A program made the position numbers and the translations under genes. From positions 1 through 45,991 of the forward strand of contig CABMIH010000074.1 of NCBI GenBank assembly GCA_902386205.1: a stretch of DNA of 45,991 nt, in the 5' to 3' direction. The notes under the pieces were generated by a model. It was given only the letters and a program-made list of their open reading frames with translations, was not told where the DNA came from and made no database searches. The number at the start of each line of letters is the position of its first letter. Positions within the stretch are counted from its first letter, which is position 1. This DNA comes from an uncultured archaeon (GTDB lineage Archaea; Halobacteriota; Methanosarcinia; Methanosarcinales; Methanoperedenaceae). Shown piece after piece: positions 34,145-43,448 of this stretch.

Positions 34145-35281
34145 TCACCTGAAAAATCCCCTGCTTTTTACTTTCTCACCGCTTGCCTCCGCGAATTCGC
34201 GAAGCAACTGTTTCTGCCTGTCGTTCAGCTTTGTCGGGACTTCAACCTTTATCTTCACAAGCTCGTCCCCCTTCCCCGATATGTGAAGGCTTGGAAAACC
34301 TTTACCCCGCAGGCGGAATATTTCACCGTTCTGGGTTCCGGCCGGGATTTTCATCTTGGCTTTACCGTCGAGGGTAGGAACGATTATCTCATCCCCGAGA
34401 GCAGCCTGGGTAAAGCTGATGGCTGTCTCCATGATGATATCATTTTCATGGCGTGTGAAAATGCTGTGGGGCTTGACATATATTTGCACATACAGGTCGC
34501 CGGGAGGACCACCTTTCTCTCCTGCTTCCCCTTCCCCCGTCACCCTGAGCCTTGAGCCCGTATCAACACCGGCTGGGATTTTCACCTCAAGCTTGCGCCT
34601 TCTCTGTACAGTGCCCGAACCGTGGCAGCTTGCGCAGGGAGAATCGATTATCTGTCCATTCCCGCGGCACGTCCCGCAGGTGGAGGTTGTCATGAACCTT
34701 CCAAAAGGCGTGTTCTGCGTCCTGCTCACCTGGCCAGTGCCGCGGCATGAGGGACATGTCTTGGGCGACGTGCCCGGTTTAGCCCCGGTTCCATTGCATA
34801 CATCGCATTTCTCTGTCCTTGGGATTTCCAGGTCAATGGCTTTCCCGAACGCAGCATCCTCAAAATTTATAGCTAACTCGTAAAGTATATCCGACCCCCG
34901 CCTCGGCCCTTCACGCCTTCTTTCTCCTCCAAAGAATATGTCAAAAATTCCGCCGCCGCCTCCCCCTCGGCCAAAACCAAACCCACCCGCCCCAAAATCC
35001 CTGAGAATATCCTCAAAGTCCACGCCCCTGAAGATATCCTCCTGCGAATATCTCATATCTATGCCCGCGTGGCCGAACTGGTCATACTGCTGGCGCTTGT
35101 TCTGGTCAGATAGCACGGCGTATGCCTCTGAGATCTCCTTGAACTTTTCCTCGGCATCAGGCGCCTTGTTCCTGTCCGGATGGAATTGCATAGCCAATTT
35201 TCGATATGTTGATTTTATATCATCGGCTGATGCTTTTTTGTCCACACCGAGGATCTCGTAATAGTCGCGTTTAGTAGCCAT
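34145..35281 (-). CDS. dnaJ: Chaperone protein DnaJ (Hsp40)
   Basis: Co-chaperone that delivers substrates to DnaK and stimulates its ATPase. 378 residues with all class I parts: J domain at residues 1-70 with the HPD motif (MQFHPDRNK), Gly/Phe-rich linker (~75-115), zinc-finger domain with four CxxCxGxG repeats ([32 protein letters not shown]), and the beta-sandwich substrate domain to the end. It is on the same strand as grpE and dnaK but 3.9 kb downstream of dnaK; in Methanosarcina relatives the three genes are usually together. Its own promoter region must lie in the 35282-35400 AT-rich stretch. Confidence 0.97.
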   Translation of the reverse strand: MATKRDYYEILGVDKKASADDIKSTYRKLAMQFHPDRNKAPDAEEKFKEISEAYAVLSDQNKRQQYDQFGHAGIDMRYSQEDIFRGVDFEDILRDFGAGGFGFGRGGGGGGIFDIFFGGERRREGPRRGSDILYELAINFEDAAFGKAIDLEIPRTEKCDVCNGTGAKPGTSPKTCPSCRGTGQVSRTQNTPFGRFMTTSTCGTCRGNGQIIDSPCASCHGSGTVQRRRKLEVKIPAGVDTGSRLRVTGEGEAGEKGGPPGDLYVQIYVKPHSIFTRHENDIIMETAISFTQAALGDEIIVPTLDGKAKMKIPAGTQNGEIFRLRGKGFPSLHISGKGDELVKIKVEVPTKLNDRQKQLLREFAEASGEKVKSRGFFR

Positions 35282-35409
35282 AAATAGGCCTTAATACTAC
35301 TCTGAGATACTTTAATTTTAGCTAAGTTAGTCCCCTTGGCTCGTTGGCGTAAAATACTATTCCCGTATTCAGCTTTCCGCTGTTGCCATCGCGGAACCAT
35401 CTGTTACTA

Positions 35410-35607
35410 CTACGCGTGCCTGGTATCCGAGACGTGATGAAAAGTACTCGCAACTTCGGGATATTTTTCATGGATTTCAACCAATTTGCCGTTATTATCA
35501 TAAATTTCCTGATAGAACCTTAAAGTTTCTTCCATTTGATTTACTTGGTAAGACCTAACAGCATCCTTGAGAGTACCGAAAGTTTTATACATGATGATGA
35601 ACATCAA
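35410..35607 (-). CDS. Hypothetical small protein
   Basis: A 65-residue ORF (60 if the second in-frame ATG at 35592 is used, giving MYKTFGTLKDAV...). The composition is protein-like, with an amphipathic helical stretch NQMEETLRFYQEIYDNNGKL and a His-rich C-terminus. No clear ribosome binding site precedes either start, though TTTTTAATTT upstream could serve a leaderless mRNA. It lies between dnaJ and the protease cassette, on the dnaJ strand. I do not recognise the family, and it may be a remnant of DNA brought in with the cassette. Confidence 0.4.
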   Translation of the reverse strand: MMFIIMYKTFGTLKDAVRSYQVNQMEETLRFYQEIYDNNGKLVEIHEKYPEVASTFHHVSDTRHA

Positions 35608-35737
35608 TCTATTGGGAAATTAAAAAGGTGAGGTGGATAACGATTCGTCGTAATCACTACAGTACGTACTAATATGATTATCATAGTAGCACTAAGAGAC
35701 ATTTACTGAGCCTTTTTGGGTATATTTTGGAGGAAGA

Positions 35738-35827
35738 ATGTGGGAAAATAAATTAAGAAAGAAACGTCAGTCAAATGTTAGAACAGAAAATCGTTTACGA
35801 TCTGGTCTGGAATGGGGGATGAATTAA
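35738..35827 (+). CDS. 29-residue basic leader ORF of the protease cassette
   Basis: ATG at 35738 with a strong GGAGGAAG ribosome binding site, 29 codons, and a TAA that shares its last base with the protease ATG (TAATG). The peptide begins MWENKLRKKRQSNVRT and is rich in Lys and Arg, with no hydrophobic segment. The junction implies that ribosomes finishing this ORF start on the protease. It may be a regulatory leader peptide or a small partner of the protease. Confidence 0.55.
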   Translation: MWENKLRKKRQSNVRTENRLRSGLEWGMN

Positions 35828-37764
35828 TGAACGAAGAATTTGAGAAGCCTCCAAAAGGAGAGCTAACAGATAGACCTGTACCCCCGAAAATAGCCAAAGC
35901 CAAAGAAGCCAAAGTAGCAGCTAAGGCAGCAGCTAAAGCAGCAGCAGCAAGAAAAGGAAAAACCGTTTTGATAATAAATGGTGACAATGATATACATTTC
36001 GAAGACGATCAGAGTGTTCTTGCGTTCACATCAGCGTTTCAGAACATGGGAGATGAAGTGAGAGTTGAACTAGCAAAGGATACTTCATATTCAACATGGG
36101 GTAATTATGATATTGTGGTCTGGAGCTGCGGGGATGATTATTCTGCAATAGGTGATGTAAACAACAAGCAGATGCTTGTTGATTATGTAAGTGGTGGAGG
36201 GTGTCTGATACTTGAGGGTGGAAATATTGCGGGATGGTGCAAAGAATTTGGAGCAGGGACAATCCCTAATCGTATGTTTCGTGAAAAAGTGCTTTATGCA
36301 ACAACAGATTGGGTGTATCACGATGTTGGTGATCTGAAATTAAAAAATCCGCATCCAATTGCGACCACACCGAATAGTCTTCCTGAAACCATTGGCTTCA
36401 CACCAACTGAACCCGGTGATGGCTCTGGTGATGCAAACGCTGTCAGGATTTTACCCGATGCTACAGGCATATATAATTGGTCTTATGTTGCCTACAATGG
36501 TAACCTCGTAAGAGAGAGTGTATCAAGCATCTCATACGGGTTGATAGCATGTGAATCAGAAAATGGCGGTCGAATAGTGTACTATGCCTTTGATATAGAT
36601 GACATTGACAACCCCGACATACAGCAAAAATTAATACAAAATTCAGCAGACTGGCTTAGAAAAACTTCAAATCCTTCTGCATTAATAATCAGTAGCAAGG
36701 GTCAATTAGTTGAAAAATACGGAGAAGATGGATTTAATCAGATTGAACAAAAGATCAACGATTACATACAGGCTTTAAACAATGCTGGCCTTTTGGGAAA
36801 TCTGATATATGTGGATGATGAAAACTGTTTGTCTCCATTTGAGTTAAACCCGGTTGATCCAAAAGATGCCAACAAAATAAAAGAATTGCTGGACGACCTG
36901 GATAGAAAACTTGTCCCAAGTACTTTCTTAATCCTGGGAGGGCATTCAATAATCCCATTCCATATTATAGATAATCCATGTGGAAATGATGGTGATTCCC
37001 AGGTATATTCAGACAATCCATATGCTTCCAGAAATGAGGATATTCTCATACCAGAACGTTCTTTGGGTAGGTTGCCTGATGACAGTTCCACGAATGTCAC
37101 ATTTTTAATCTCTTTATTGGAAACAATCACATCCAGGATTAAAAAGGCGAAGAAATCTTCTTTTGGTTTATCTGCGAAGGTCTGGAAAGAAGCATCTGAG
37201 TATGTTTATGATGCAATAAAATATGGTCAAGAATTAAAACTATCACCACCTGTCCTTAGTAACAACCTGAAAATAGATTGGATTAATGATAAAGGATATT
37301 TTTATTTTAATCTTCACGGTTCGGAAGAAACCCCGAATTGGTATGGTCAAGAGAATTCAAGATATCCGGTTGCATTTAGTCCAGACAACTTAGCTAATAC
37401 AAATGTTGAAAATGCAGTTATTTGCACTGAGGCTTGCTACGGGGCAAATATTATTGATAAGAGTGTGGATGAAGCTATCTCGCTGAAGTTCTTGGAAAGA
37501 AAGGCAGCTTGTTTTGTGGGTTCAACTAAGATCGCTTATGGTCCTTCAGAACCGCCCAGTACAGATGCAGATCTTATTGTGTTGAAATTCTATGAGCATA
37601 TCAAAGAGGGACTCACTTTTGGAGAAGCTTTTATTAGAGCTAAAAAAGACTTTGCAGATGAGACTATTCGCAGGCTTGGTTATCTTGATGAGACTGGCAA
37701 AAAGACGTTATTAGAATTTGTGATGTTTGCCGATCCGGCATTGAAAATGGAGGAGACAGAATGA
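35827..37764 (+). CDS. C25/caspase-like cysteine protease with amidotransferase-like N-domain
   Basis: A 645-residue protein without signal peptide. Residues ~18-45 are a Lys/Ala-rich helix; ~45-280 resemble a class I amidotransferase/ThuA-like domain (YDIVVWSCGDD, LVDYVSGGGCLILEGG); ~285-643 form a clan CD protease domain like gingipain-type C25 peptidases. The catalytic pair is His497 (FNLHGSEE) and Cys537 (ICTEACYGANI), followed by the family features AACFVGSTKIAYG, LTFGEAFIRAKKDF and FVMFADPALKM. Cytoplasmic location sets it apart from secreted gingipains and recalls CHAT/caspase-type enzymes of defence or cell-death systems. It is coupled to the 29-residue leader ORF and overlaps the next gene (ATGA). 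GC content is lower than in the flanking chaperone genes, which suggests acquisition. Confidence 0.75.
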   Translation: MNEEFEKPPKGELTDRPVPPKIAKAKEAKVAAKAAAKAAAARKGKTVLIINGDNDIHFEDDQSVLAFTSAFQNMGDEVRVELAKDTSYSTWGNYDIVVWSCGDDYSAIGDVNNKQMLVDYVSGGGCLILEGGNIAGWCKEFGAGTIPNRMFREKVLYATTDWVYHDVGDLKLKNPHPIATTPNSLPETIGFTPTEPGDGSGDANAVRILPDATGIYNWSYVAYNGNLVRESVSSISYGLIACESENGGRIVYYAFDIDDIDNPDIQQKLIQNSADWLRKTSNPSALIISSKGQLVEKYGEDGFNQIEQKINDYIQALNNAGLLGNLIYVDDENCLSPFELNPVDPKDANKIKELLDDLDRKLVPSTFLILGGHSIIPFHIIDNPCGNDGDSQVYSDNPYASRNEDILIPERSLGRLPDDSSTNVTFLISLLETITSRIKKAKKSSFGLSAKVWKEASEYVYDAIKYGQELKLSPPVLSNNLKIDWINDKGYFYFNLHGSEETPNWYGQENSRYPVAFSPDNLANTNVENAVICTEACYGANIIDKSVDEAISLKFLERKAACFVGSTKIAYGPSEPPSTDADLIVLKFYEHIKEGLTFGEAFIRAKKDFADETIRRLGYLDETGKKTLLEFVMFADPALKMEETE

Positions 37765-38048
37765 CCTTAACATCAGAACAACTAAATAAAATAGTGAAAG
37801 ACTACATCAAAAAGGAATCTCCTGAATTTAAAGATGTGGAACCTACTATTCGAGACGAAGAACGCAGTATTCCCCAAGAAGTAGAAAGAAAATTGGGACT
37901 AGTGCATCCAAAAGAAATACCCGCAAAACTAAAAGTATTTACTTTCAAAAAAATTGTTACTGCTGAAGATGGGGCAAAAATTTCGATTGTAGGCAAAGTT
38001 ACAGTGGATGCTAAAACAGGTAAAATATTAAAATCAACTGGGAACTAA
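37761..38048 (+). CDS. Small protein coupled to the C25-like protease
   Basis: A 95-residue, highly charged protein. Its ATG overlaps the protease TGA (ATGA), with GGAGG eight bases upstream inside the protease gene, so the two are made together. Residues ~1-50 are helical and polar (LNKIVKDYIKKESPEFKDVEP); residues ~55-95 are beta-like and end KVTVDAKTGKILKSTGN, recalling the end of PepSY-type domains, which occur as inhibitors or propeptides of proteases. A substrate, inhibitor or activator of the protease is the natural guess; no homologue is recognised. Confidence 0.65.
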   Translation: MTLTSEQLNKIVKDYIKKESPEFKDVEPTIRDEERSIPQEVERKLGLVHPKEIPAKLKVFTFKKIVTAEDGAKISIVGKVTVDAKTGKILKSTGN

Positions 38049-38098
38049 AAACCACATACACATCAATTGAGTCCTCGATAACAAAAGGAGGTCTTATA

Positions 38099-38380
38099 AT
38101 AGGTATATATGACTTTAAGTACGGTGTTCGAATACCGGCTGAAAGTGGGGCCACCTATTTGAATACACGTACTCAAATTATTAGCGCAAGTGGAGGTTTG
38201 GCTATCTACAATTTAGATGGTTCCATCTCAGTAAATTGCGTTTGTCAACTACCTGTTCCAGAGAAAGCGCATATTCGTAAGTTTGTGATGGTAGGTAATG
38301 TGGAAAAAGGTGAAATCCATGCTGAGTGGGAGGAGTACGATGGAACGCGCCTAGGCAACATCTGGTGTATGCAAGTGTAG
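38099..38380 (+). CDS. Third cassette protein, apparent ATA start
   Basis: An open frame of 93 residues (from 38099) with a near-perfect AGGAGGT at 38086-38092 but no ATG, GTG or TTG at the right distance: the codon six bases after it is ATA. The frame continues IYDFKYGVRIPAESGATYLN, then the only in-frame ATG-type start comes 20 codons later (38159), without a ribosome binding site. The protein looks beta-rich (GGLAIYNLDGSISVNCVCQL, HIRKFVMVGNVEKGEIHAEWEEYDG). Either ATA is used, the start was mutated from ATG, or the base is a sequencing error. Two Cys lie close together in the middle and one near the end. Confidence 0.5.
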   Translation: MGIYDFKYGVRIPAESGATYLNTRTQIISASGGLAIYNLDGSISVNCVCQLPVPEKAHIRKFVMVGNVEKGEIHAEWEEYDGTRLGNIWCMQV

Positions 38381-38401
38381 AGATGTTACCAACCACGCCT
38401 T

Positions 38402-38812
38402 ATGAAGCCCACAAATGAAACAAAAGAAAGTAGTGCAAAATTTACCTGTTTCAGGAACCGGGAACTTAACATGACAAATTTCAAAAATCCCCAAGATTTT
38501 TTCGGCTCGTATATAGGTTACTACGATGGCCGAAACGCCAAGTTAGTTATCGGAGACGTGAAAGCTGATTCACCGTGGCCCATGTTTCATCTTACGTTTA
38601 CCGATCTAGATAGAAACGAGGTTTATGTGGGCACGCACCAGCATAGAGGTAATCAAGGCCATGTTCTGACCGACATTAAATTGAATAAAAAAGGAGGCGG
38701 GGGTGCGGTTAATTGGAGCAGACTCCACCTTCACACATGGGACATTGCACATTTGTCTGGTGTCAGCTTATGGAACGGCATTGAGTTCGGCATGTATTTC
38801 AAGCGTTTTTAG
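38402..38812 (+). CDS. Fourth cassette protein, beta-barrel-like
   Basis: A 136-residue ORF, or 113 residues if translation starts at MTNFKNPQD (38471), which begins the protein-like part. The pattern of alternating short strands, GSYIGYYDGRNAKLVIGDV, FHLTFTDLDRNEVYVGTH, LTDIKLNKKGGGGAVNW and the end GIEFGMYFKRF, suggests a small antiparallel barrel like avidin or lipocalin folds. The His-rich LHLHTWDIAHL is unusual. It lies 22 bases after the preceding small gene and closes the protease cassette. No ribosome binding site is strong. Possibly an effector or a secreted lectin-like protein, but no signal peptide is seen; function unknown. Confidence 0.5.
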   Translation: MKPTNETKESSAKFTCFRNRELNMTNFKNPQDFFGSYIGYYDGRNAKLVIGDVKADSPWPMFHLTFTDLDRNEVYVGTHQHRGNQGHVLTDIKLNKKGGGGAVNWSRLHLHTWDIAHLSGVSLWNGIEFGMYFKRF

Positions 38813-39159
38813 ACGAACTGGAGCATATTTCTGGAAGCAAAAATGGAGTCATAGAAAAACGATAGGAAAAATAGGAACCAATAACATTGGTGGAGGGCAT
38901 GCCCTCATATTCGCGGTTGATTTCGCGACATTGGCTTTAGCCCCGGAGTATGCGATGCCAATATCCGTGCATCATTAAAGATTGTTTTTGGCACGGAGTT
39001 TCCGTCTCTCGACGCCTGTCGTAATTGAAAAGGAGAAGACGGCCCTGTTGCGGCCCATGCCGAATATCCTGTGAGTACAGATGCCCGTTTCCTCACCGAC
39101 TATTCAGGTCAGATGGAACTGAACAGCCGATGAGGCTGGCAAATGTTTGTTAGACGCAA
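38813..39159. other. Noncoding spacer before dnaK with possible gene remnant
   Basis: 347 bases with no convincing gene. It contains a perfect palindrome GAGGGCATGCCCTC (38894-38907) and a short CGCG...CGCG inverted repeat at 38911-38926. One plus frame from 38926 to 39128 reads protein-like (RDIGFSPGVCDANIRASLK; DGPVAAHAEYPVSTDARFL) but is broken by a TGA near 39025 and has no start; I take it as a possible decayed fragment. It lies at the junction between the inserted cassette and the dnaK 3' end. Confidence 0.35.
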
Positions 39160-41025
39160 TTATTTCTTGTCGTCGTCCACAACCTTATATTCCGCATCCG
39201 TGACTTTCTCATCTTTTTTCTCTTCTTTCGGTGACTCCTGTTGCTCTCCCTGAGGACCTTGCTGACCCTGTTGCTGCTGCGCCTGCTGCTGATACAGAAT
39301 AGTGCTTATCGCATGCATCTCTTTCGTGAGGTCCTCGATTGCCGCCTTCATCCTTCCCGGATCGTCGCTTTTCATTGCCTCCTTTAAATTCTCGACGGCT
39401 TTTTCGGCTTTTGCTTTCTGGTCGCCGCTTACCTTGTCGCCAAGTTCTTTGAGCGTCTTCTCTGTGGAGTATATCAGGGTATCCGCCTGATTCTGGAGTT
39501 CCACCTTTTCTTTTCTCTTCCTGTCCTCTTCGGCGTATTTCTCTGCATCCTTGATCTTCTTGTCTATCTCATCCGAAGCCATCTTTAGCGGCGCTGTTAT
39601 GGTCATCTTCTGTTCTTTTCCGGTGCCGAGGTCTTTTGCCGTAACATGCAATATCCCGTTCGCATCGATATCAAATGTAACTTCTATCTGTGGAATTCCA
39701 CGCGGCGCGGGCGGTATCCCCACAAGGTTGAACCTGCCGAGGGTGACGTTGTCGTATGCCATGGCCCTCTCTCCCTGGAGCACATGGATCTCGACGGTTG
39801 TCTGGCTATCAGCCGCAGTCGAAAATATCTGGCTTTTCCTCGTGGATATCGTTGTATTCCTGTCTATGAGCTTTGTCATGACATGGCCCAGGGTTTCGAT
39901 ACCCAGGGTCAGGGGAGTAACATCAAGCAGCAGGATATCCTTTACCTCGCCTGTAAGCACACCAGCCTGTATCGCTGCGCCCATGGCCACGCATTCCATC
40001 GGGTCAACACCCCCTTCCACTTTCTTCCCGATATAGTCCTCAACGAATTTTTGCACTATAGGCATCCGCGTTGGCCCGCCCACCATGATTATTTTATTAA
40101 CATCATTTGGCGTCAACTTGGCATCTGATAATGCCTGCTCGAGGGGAGATTTGCATCTGTCTATGACAGGGCGTATGACCTCCTCAAGCTTTGACCGCGT
40201 CATGGTCATTGTGAGATGTTTAGGGCCGCCGGCATCCGCTGTTATGAAGGGCTGGTTGATCTCCGTTGTGAGTGTCGTGGAAAGTTCGATTTTTGCCTTC
40301 TCTGCAGCATCACGCAACCTCTGGTTCGCAACCCTGTCTTTTCGAAGGTCGATACCGTGCTCTTTCTTGAATTCCTCGGCTATGTAATCCACAAGCCTGT
40401 TATCCATATCCGTGCCACCAAGCTGCGTGTCGCCCGCAGTGGATTTAACCTCAAAAACCCCGCCGCCCATCTCCATTATGGTCACATCGAGAGTGCCCCC
40501 GCCCAGGTCGAATACGAGGATCTTCTGGTCCCCGGCTTTATCAAGACCGTAGGCAAGGGATGCTGCCGTGGGTTCGTTGATTATCCTTACGACTTCCAGT
40601 CCCGCTATCTCCCCCGCATCCTTGGTGGCCTGCCTCTGGTTATCATTGAAATACGCAGGCACCGTGATAACGGCCTTTTCCACCTTCTCACCAAGGAAGG
40701 CCTCAGCGTCCTGTTTTATCTTTTGCAGGAGAAAAGCTGAAAGTTCCTGCGGCCTGTATTCCTTCCCTCGCAGGTTGTATTTGAAATCCGTTCCCATTTT
40801 TCTCTTGAAAGCGAAAGCTGTACCTTCCGGATTTGTCACTGCCTGTCTTCTTGCCGGCTCCCCGACGAGCCTCTGCCCGTCTTTTGTGAATGCCACGTAC
40901 GAAGGGAAAGCCTTCCCTCCAAGGGATATTCCTTCCGCGCTCGGTATTATTACGGGACGCGTTCCCTGCATTACCGCAGCGGCCGAATTGCTCGTACCCA
41001 GGTCTATTCCTATTATCTTAGCCAT
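39160..41025 (-). CDS. dnaK: Chaperone protein DnaK (Hsp70)
   Basis: ATP-dependent chaperone for unfolded proteins, found in mesophilic archaea after transfer from bacteria. 621 residues: ATPase domain with phosphate-1 [15 protein letters not shown], phosphate-2 [30 protein letters not shown] and adenosine motif [11 protein letters not shown]; substrate domain from about residue 370 ([15 protein letters not shown]); helical lid; Gln-rich tail ([18 protein letters not shown]) and an acidic [12 protein letters not shown] end. It overlaps grpE in a TAATG junction with GAGGTG as ribosome binding site. dnaJ is displaced by the protease cassette. Confidence 0.98.
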   Translation of the reverse strand: MAKIIGIDLGTSNSAAAVMQGTRPVIIPSAEGISLGGKAFPSYVAFTKDGQRLVGEPARRQAVTNPEGTAFAFKRKMGTDFKYNLRGKEYRPQELSAFLLQKIKQDAEAFLGEKVEKAVITVPAYFNDNQRQATKDAGEIAGLEVVRIINEPTAASLAYGLDKAGDQKILVFDLGGGTLDVTIMEMGGGVFEVKSTAGDTQLGGTDMDNRLVDYIAEEFKKEHGIDLRKDRVANQRLRDAAEKAKIELSTTLTTEINQPFITADAGGPKHLTMTMTRSKLEEVIRPVIDRCKSPLEQALSDAKLTPNDVNKIIMVGGPTRMPIVQKFVEDYIGKKVEGGVDPMECVAMGAAIQAGVLTGEVKDILLLDVTPLTLGIETLGHVMTKLIDRNTTISTRKSQIFSTAADSQTTVEIHVLQGERAMAYDNVTLGRFNLVGIPPAPRGIPQIEVTFDIDANGILHVTAKDLGTGKEQKMTITAPLKMASDEIDKKIKDAEKYAEEDRKRKEKVELQNQADTLIYSTEKTLKELGDKVSGDQKAKAEKAVENLKEAMKSDDPGRMKAAIEDLTKEMHAISTILYQQQAQQQQGQQGPQGEQQESPKEEKKDEKVTDAEYKVVDDDKK

Positions 41026-41618
41026 TATTTCACCTCATTTTCCATTTTATCCTCAGATTCTTTCTTCTTCGATACTCTTACTTTAGAATAACGAATGACT
41101 TTGCTGTTCAACATATAACCCCTTGCAAATTCTTCAAGTATTGTATCTTCTTCATATTCATCCGTGAGCGTCTGCATCATAGCTTCATGCCTGTAGTGGT
41201 CGAATTTTTCCCCCACCGCCTTGATAGGGACAAGACCATTTTTCTCAAGGACGTTTTTGAATTGCTTATAGACAAGTTCCATGCCTTCTGTCAATTTATC
41301 TTTATTGTCTGACTTCCTGGCATTTTCTAATCCTCTCTCAAGGGCCTCGAACACGTCTATAAGTTCCAATATTAATTTTTCGTTCGCATATTTAATAAAT
41401 TCTTCTTTTTCCTTCAGTGTCCTTTTCCTGAAATTATCGAATTCCGCGTTAAGGCGAAGGAATCTGTCTTTTTCCTCCGCGAGTTGCTTTTTTGTAGTCT
41501 CAAATTCTTTTATGAACTCTTCTTCACACGGTTCTTTTATCTCTTTATCTTCAGGTTCGGAAGTTTCGCTTTCCCTAGTTTGCGTTTCTTCCGGATTTTT
41601 GCCTTGTTTGTTTGCCAT
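41025..41618 (-). CDS. grpE: Nucleotide exchange factor GrpE
   Basis: Releases ADP from DnaK. 197 residues: an acidic disordered N-terminus (~1-30), a long coiled coil with [35 protein letters not shown], a four-helix section ([17 protein letters not shown]) and the C-terminal beta wing with [41 protein letters not shown], the family signature. It is the first gene of grpE-dnaK, with a TATA-like ATATTTATTCTAAATTTAA upstream in the 92-base gap to the thermosome gene. Confidence 0.96.
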   Translation of the reverse strand: MANKQGKNPEETQTRESETSEPEDKEIKEPCEEEFIKEFETTKKQLAEEKDRFLRLNAEFDNFRKRTLKEKEEFIKYANEKLILELIDVFEALERGLENARKSDNKDKLTEGMELVYKQFKNVLEKNGLVPIKAVGEKFDHYRHEAMMQTLTDEYEEDTILEEFARGYMLNSKVIRYSKVRVSKKKESEDKMENEVK

Positions 41619-41710
41619 CAGACAACTCCATAATTAAATTTAGAATAAATATCCTGAAGTGCTGACTCAACAACCTGATATGCACCGGATTTTGCGCTTT
41701 GATCTATTGA

Positions 41711-43354
41711 TCATTCATCATCGTGTTCAGGAGGGGCCATTCCGTCATAATAATTTGCCGTGTGTTCGGGTTTGACGTCCATCATGCCTGTTTCCTTCGC
41801 CATCAGGATATCATCGATACGCAATATCATATTGGCCGCATCTGTTGCTGATTTTATAATTTGTGTCTTTACGCGCAATGGTTCGACTATTCCCAACCCC
41901 AGCATATCCTCGGTTTTGCCGGTGAAAACATTCAGGCCCTCGGTCATCTTTCCTTCGCTGTGCATTTTCCGCAGATCCACAATGGTGTTAATGGTATCAA
42001 GTCCTGCATTCTCAGCAATGCCTTTGGGTATTTCCTCAAGCGCATCTGCATAGGCCGATACTGCAAGCTGTTCCCTTCCTGAAAGCGTGGTCGCATAATT
42101 CCGCAGTCTCATTGCAAGCTCGATCTCTGGCGAGCCGCCACCGGCCACGATCTTTCGGTCCTCTATCACGTCGCCTACTACGCGCAGCGCATCGTCAAGC
42201 GCACGCTCGACTTCCTCCGCCACGTGTTCTGCGCCGCTGTATATCAGTATGGATACTGCTTTTGGATTCTCGCATCCTTCCACGTAAATCATTTTATAAT
42301 TGCCGACACCGCGCTCCTCGACAAGTTCCGCTTTCCCGAGGTCTTCTTCTTCCACGCCGTCAACTTTGGAGACCACCCGTGCGCCCGTGGCTTTCACGAG
42401 TTTCTTTATCTCCTCGTCCTTGCATCTTCGAACAGCAAAGAGGCCTTTCTTTACAAGATAATGCATTCCTATATCGTCTATGCCTTTTTCCGTGAATATG
42501 ACATTTGCACCGCTTTTTGCAAGCGCCTCCACCTTCTCCTCCACAAGCTTGCTCTCCTCAAGCCGTGCTTCTGTAAGCATATCTGCCGATGATATCTGGA
42601 GCTTGGAACTGGATTTTGTTTTTTCGACTTCGATGCCGGTATCGAGTATCGCTATCCTTGCGTTCTCGATTTTCTTGGGCATGTTTTTATGCGCCCTTGA
42701 CTTATCTATCACGATCCCGTGGATGAATTTTGTATCTTTGATGCTCCCGCCCCGCTGGTGGATGATGTTGATGTTGTCCTTTACATTTACCTTGCCGCCT
42801 TCTCTGACCGACTGGGCGGTCTTCACGCACAACTGGACAAGTGGTTCAAGTGCGAGGTCTGCACTTTTTCCTGTGAGCGCCGTCCTTGCGATATTTTCAA
42901 GAACGTCATCCGTGGCATCAATGGCCAGCTCATCAAGTATCTCAAGAGCTTTTACGGAAGCAAGACTGTAGCCCCTGGTTATCGTTGTGGGGTGGACGTT
43001 CTGTTCGACCAGCATCCTGGCTTTGTTGAGAAGCTCTCCCGCAAGAACGACAGCGCTTGTTGTTCCATCCCCGGCTTTATCTTCCTGTGTACGGGCAATC
43101 TCAACCATCATCTTGGCAGCCGGATGTTTTATGTCCATCTCCCTTAAGATCGTCGCACCGTCATTTGTGATGACCATGTCGCCGACAGGATTCACAAGCA
43201 TCTTATCCATGCCTCTTGGACCGAGCGTTGTCCTTACTGCATCTGCTATTGCTTTTGCCGCCGTGATGTTGAAATTGAGCGCTTCTCTTCCCTGCGTCCT
43301 TGTTTTCTCTTTGTCTAATATAATAATAGGCTGTCCACTTAGTTGCCCTGCCAT
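41711..43354 (-). CDS. thsA: Thermosome subunit (group II chaperonin)
   Basis: Subunit of the archaeal double-ring chaperonin. 547 residues with the conserved ATPase motifs [49 protein letters not shown] and the late [16 protein letters not shown] and [12 protein letters not shown]; the apical domain with helical protrusion lies at about residues 210-360. The C-terminus ends PEHDDE without the Gly-Gly-Met tail of many thermosomes. The ATG at 43354 follows GGAGGT, part of which lies in a 7-bp inverted repeat. It has its own TATTTATAG-type promoter and is followed by grpE-dnaK, so the region is a protein-folding cluster. Alpha or beta type cannot be assigned by eye. Confidence 0.97.
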   Translation of the reverse strand: MAGQLSGQPIIILDKEKTRTQGREALNFNITAAKAIADAVRTTLGPRGMDKMLVNPVGDMVITNDGATILREMDIKHPAAKMMVEIARTQEDKAGDGTTSAVVLAGELLNKARMLVEQNVHPTTITRGYSLASVKALEILDELAIDATDDVLENIARTALTGKSADLALEPLVQLCVKTAQSVREGGKVNVKDNINIIHQRGGSIKDTKFIHGIVIDKSRAHKNMPKKIENARIAILDTGIEVEKTKSSSKLQISSADMLTEARLEESKLVEEKVEALAKSGANVIFTEKGIDDIGMHYLVKKGLFAVRRCKDEEIKKLVKATGARVVSKVDGVEEEDLGKAELVEERGVGNYKMIYVEGCENPKAVSILIYSGAEHVAEEVERALDDALRVVGDVIEDRKIVAGGGSPEIELAMRLRNYATTLSGREQLAVSAYADALEEIPKGIAENAGLDTINTIVDLRKMHSEGKMTEGLNVFTGKTEDMLGLGIVEPLRVKTQIIKSATDAANMILRIDDILMAKETGMMDVKPEHTANYYDGMAPPEHDDE

Positions 43355-43358
43355 AATG

Positions 43359-43383
43359 AATTACCTCCAATGTAAAGGTAATT
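43359..43383 (-). promoter_or_regulatory. Hairpin over the thermosome ribosome binding site
   Basis: Minus strand: AATTACC, 11-base loop, GGTAATT, ending four bases before the ATG. The ribosome binding site GGAGGT spans the loop end and the 3' arm, so folding would pair half of it. An AT-rich 7-bp stem that hides a ribosome binding site of a chaperonin is the form expected of an RNA thermometer; it could also be a DNA operator. Confidence 0.45.
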
Positions 43384-43448
43384 CTAAGTGTTTGTGGTTC
43401 TATAAATAATTTGTGAATAAAAAAATTTTTATCTTTTCCCAAAAAAAT

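Noticed and set aside
38703-38978. 91-residue ORF overlapping the last cassette gene
   Set aside because: It overlaps a better frame for 110 bases and continues into noncoding sequence without a start signal.
39646-40740. Long plus-strand ORFs opposite dnaK
   Set aside because: Shadow frames of a fully conserved dnaK gene.
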